Shown: positions 60,676 through 64,000 of the stretch, one piece after another
Layout: each line of letters starts with the position of its first letter
Position numbering within the stretch: position 1 is the stretch's first letter
Assembly: GCA_018881555.1 (NCBI GenBank)
Contig: JACAXG010000107.1
Span: 434,001 to 498,000 of the forward strand
Direction: 5' to 3'
Length of the DNA: 64,000 bases
Origin: Amblyornis subalaris
Taxonomy: Eukaryota > Chordata > Aves > Passeriformes > Ptilonorhynchidae
Notes under the pieces: generated by a model
The model's database searches: none
Told to the model about the DNA's origin: nothing
The model's input: only the letters and a program-made list of their open reading frames with translations
Position numbers and translations under genes: made by a program

Positions 60676-63600
60676 CATTTTTTGCTCAGATGTTTTTGCA
60701 TTTGGTTTAGAGTGCTGTGGGACAAAACNAAACTTTAGGTTGAAGGAGACAAGAGATCTGAAACCAGATCCATTGCTGTAGGGACAGGAGTATCTCTGAG
60801 CTGCAGAGAGCAACTTCCATTCCTCCCTGGGTGATCAGGGTACGTGTGTTCAAAGTGAGAGATGAGATTGAACAGTCTGGTGGTTCAGAGACAAGGGAGT
60901 CTCCCACATGGATACTTCCTAGACAAGCACATGAGATACCATCACTTGCTGTAAAAAATGATGGAGATAGGATCTGTGGAGAGCAGAGACAGTCAGTATT
61001 TACTTGGTATTCTTTAGGAACACCTTTAGCATTTAGTCCTATTTGTGATTAAGCCAGAAGAATATCTAATTTCCAGGTTATGTTATAAATTAGTTGAAAA
61101 ATGGCCCTGAGGGTGCTGTGGGCAATGTGGTTCCGTCCCTGTACAGAAGCAGAGCTGGAGGCCTCGAGAGCTGTGGTTATTAACTTCTCTCCAGCCAACC
61201 TTGACAGTCTTCCTTTTGCCCTCTGGATATCCAGATTCACTGCTGCTCCCTTCTCTCTTCAGTACCTTATCTCCTCCCTGCACTGCAGAGGCCAGCTCGC
61301 TGGCCCCAATCCCTCCTCTGCCATCACTCCCACCCCACCCAGGCGTCTGGACCTACCCTTGTTCCCCAGAATTCTCCCTATTGCCTTTGTGGTTTCCTGC
61401 TTCCTTCTCTCTCCATCAAGCCATGTGCCTCTTCCTTTCCTGATCTCAAAGGCATACTAGTGAGTTGTTTAGGAAGTCAGACCTAATTTCTCTCCTCTCC
61501 TTACTTCTGGTCTTAGTGCACCTCACTGGTGAGACAAGATTTGCAGGTATGAGGAAAAGGCTGCAGAGGAAGAAGTTACCTAATGAGTTGTGCTGCCTTC
61601 AGGCTTTGTCTGCAGTTCACCTGGGGGGAGAGAAAGGGGAGCTGGGGTGTATTTTTGGCACTCAGTTTCATTTAAATTCTAGTTTCGGCTCCTAAATCCT
61701 CTGTTGGATCTAGTGTTTCATATTTTCCTTCAGCAGATCCTACTCTGAGAGCAAACACTTCCCTTTTCCTGTATTTTGTTTAGAGAGGGGTGGGACAGCT
61801 TTCTACTGGTGTTGCAGTATCTGGTTAAAAGTAGCCTGATTTTAATAGCTGTTCCTTGGCTTCTGCTATTTAAAACATATGTTTTCTGACATTTAATGAT
61901 CATTTGTTCTCCCATACATCCCAATGAGTACAAACAACTGGTTATTTTCCAGTGTCAGTGAGTTTGAAATTAATGCAACTGATTTTCCTCTGGGGAATGG
62001 AGACATATGTCACTGAATTGAATTAAATATTAATTGTATCCTTTCCAAAGAGGAGAAGTGCAACCAGAATCAAAGAAATATAGAATTTTTTTTATTCCAA
62101 GAGAGCATAAAATACATATACTTGGAAATAAACCTGTATTTTAAAATTGCTATGGGGTTTTATGGTTTGTACTTTTTTATTTTTCCTTTTNTTCTCCTTT
62201 TTAAAAAAATTTTTTTAAAATTTCTGGTTTTATTTCTCTTAGAACTGAAAGCTAATTCTTCTAATGGTATTTCATTGGCCCATGATATCTGCCTGGATGA
62301 TCTTAATTCCAGCTCCCAAGGACAGGGTGTCCTGTGATACAGCAAGCTGTATTTTGCATTTGAGATGTATTTTCTGTTTCAGCAGAACTGAATGGTTTAT
62401 GGAGGAGAAGAGCAGGACGGAGAGATTCCTTATAGATCATGTTTGAGGGAAGGGCTTGCCATTGTCATCCAGGATGCTCTGTAACTGTTGTGGAAAGGCA
62501 TTCTGGTAGGGCTGTGGACTCTGCCCAGGGTCAACTTCAAGTCAGTGGAACAAATCCTGGTAATTTCATTAGGAGCTGAATCAGGCCTTTACTAGATCAG
62601 GAAAGGGGTTTAGACCTCAGTAGCAGAATGTAGATGGACTTTAGACATTTAAATTTCATCTGCAATCCAGTCTCTGCTTATCACCATCGAAACCCGCTTC
62701 TGTCTTATCTCTGCAGGTGCCTCTCAGTTTTCCATGGAAGTTCAGTAGCAGCACATGCTGTATGAGGTGAACAGAAAACTTCAGCACAAACATGACTTTG
62801 TCCAACACAGTGGCTCACACATTTTCCATCCTCGTGTTCCTCAGGCTCAGAGTGTTGACAGTGTGTTTGGGGAGACTTGGGGATATTTAATTATGGGCGG
62901 GGGTTCTGTGACTGTACCTTCATAAAAACTGGACTGGTGGATACCCTTCATGGTTCAGAAAGTGAAAGCAGATATAAAAACTTCTACTCAAGGCATTATA
63001 GCAAGAAGGTGAAAGGAGGAAAGAGGGATGGAAATCCTCACCTCCAGACGTTCAGGGACAAATCATGTACTTTACATTGCCATCGATGGATAAAATAATT
63101 CCCATTGTGGCAATCCCCTAATCCCACAGGACAAAGCTATTAGAGGATAATCCTAGCCTAAATTGCAACCCTATGCTTGAGCACTGGTTCTGCTAATGCT
63201 CTAGGATACAATTACAGAACAAGGCCTGGAAACCACAGCCTTTGTTCTGCCTTATTGCTTAATTGTTTAATGAAGTATTCACTTCATCTAAGTGAGTGCT
63301 TTGTAATTTTGTACTTGCATGCAGCTGGCAGAGGCAAAGAACTGGCTTTTTTACAGAATAACTTGTTCTTTCAGTGGAATAAGGTACCATTAAAGATATC
63401 AGGCTCCAATAGTAAATAATTTGAGAGATCTCTCCATAAAAAGGAAATCTCACCCTTGAAAGTGAGGAATGAAAGCACATTTGTTACTGCTGGGTTTTTT
63501 CCCTTTTCCCCCTTGATGCTGTGCAAAGACAGATGGAAGAGGCAGTGGGACAACTAGTACCGGATCTTGCACTAACAGGCCTGTTCTGAGGTCAGGACAC

Positions 63601-64000
63601 TGCTACCACATGCACCTCTCAAACTGGAATGGGAGAGGCCTTCCCAACTTAAAAAAAAAGTATCCAAATAAGCCTTACATCAAGATAAGAGCAAAATTCA
63701 GGCCCTTAAATAAGTGCAAAATCATTATAAGTGCAAATAACATTAACAAAGTTTATTCTAAAATCTTCTGTGGGTTTCAACAGTCTCCCTGTTCTACTCT
63801 TGGAAGTATTCCTATGCTCAGGACAGTGTGTCAGGCTCCAGCTCCTGAGTAGTTCCCTGGTGAAGGTCAAGTGCACTGAGACATCCATTCCCTACCAGCC
63901 ACGGGTAGGCAGCTCTGTACGTCCCAGCATTTCGGGTGTTTTGATCTTTTGAAGCTTTTATTCCTCTTTATAACTATAGAAGGAGCTTAGACAATTAGCT
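60676..64000. other. Intergenic region to the right edge
   Basis: I recognise no gene, RNA or repeat family here. The 119-codon plus-strand frame at 61101-61460 is Pro/Ser/Leu-rich from a C/T-rich tract at 61.2-61.45 kb and overlaps another open frame. It is probably chance. A T-rich stretch lies at about 62172-62230. Confidence 0.6.

Noticed and set aside
61101..61460. 119-codon plus-strand frame in the right-hand intergenic region
   Set aside because: It is Pro/Ser/Leu-rich from a C/T-rich tract, overlaps a second open frame and shows no recognisable similarity.

Overview
The window is vertebrate nuclear DNA, almost certainly from a bird and probably a passerine. It has long AT-rich introns, canonical GT-AG exons, and several CR1 LINE copies with the avian 3' tail (repeats like ATTCTGTGATTCTGTG). 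No bacterial, viral or CRISPR-type feature was seen. Dozens of isolated single N bases are scattered through it, which looks like masked ambiguous calls rather than gaps.

Two protein-coding genes converge. Positions 1 to about 22,280 (+ strand) hold the 3' part of UPF2, the MIF4G-domain scaffold of nonsense-mediated mRNA decay. Eight coding exons can be placed, ending with a last exon that carries only 10 coding bases. They encode the last 322 residues: the end of the third MIF4G region, the acidic linker, and the helix plus beta-hairpin that bind UPF1. The 5' part lies off the left edge.

Positions about 56,200 down to about 31,770 (- strand) hold what looks like the whole of PROSER2 (proline and serine rich 2). 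There is a CpG-island promoter with a non-coding first exon near 56.1-56.2 kb, a start-codon exon at 46.6 kb, an acidic middle exon at 36.5 kb and a large proline-rich last exon at 34.5-35.5 kb, followed by a long 3' UTR. The spliced product is 459 residues. The convergent UPF2/PROSER2 pair is also adjacent in human 10p14, so the order is old. The two proteins are not known to act together.

Between the genes (22.3-31.8 kb) lie non-coding DNA and decayed CR1 copies, including a 1.4-kb remnant of CR1 ORF2. Beyond the PROSER2 promoter (56.4-64 kb) there are three more CR1 segments and no recognisable exon. ECHDC3, the next gene in human, was looked for and not seen. Introns hold further CR1 DNA, including an old, pre-avian type copy in PROSER2 intron 2.

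Points worth a second look: UPF2 has a stop codon directly behind its last donor site, so intron retention barely changes the protein; a PROSER2 leader ORF runs from exon 1 into exon 2 and ends in an overlapping TGATG; PROSER2 has an internal duplicated EALxKLGLxK motif; a 63-codon hydrophobic ORF with a strong Kozak context sits in PROSER2 intron 1; and a G-rich tetranucleotide tract lies just upstream of the PROSER2 promoter. Nothing here is convincing as a wholly new biological system.
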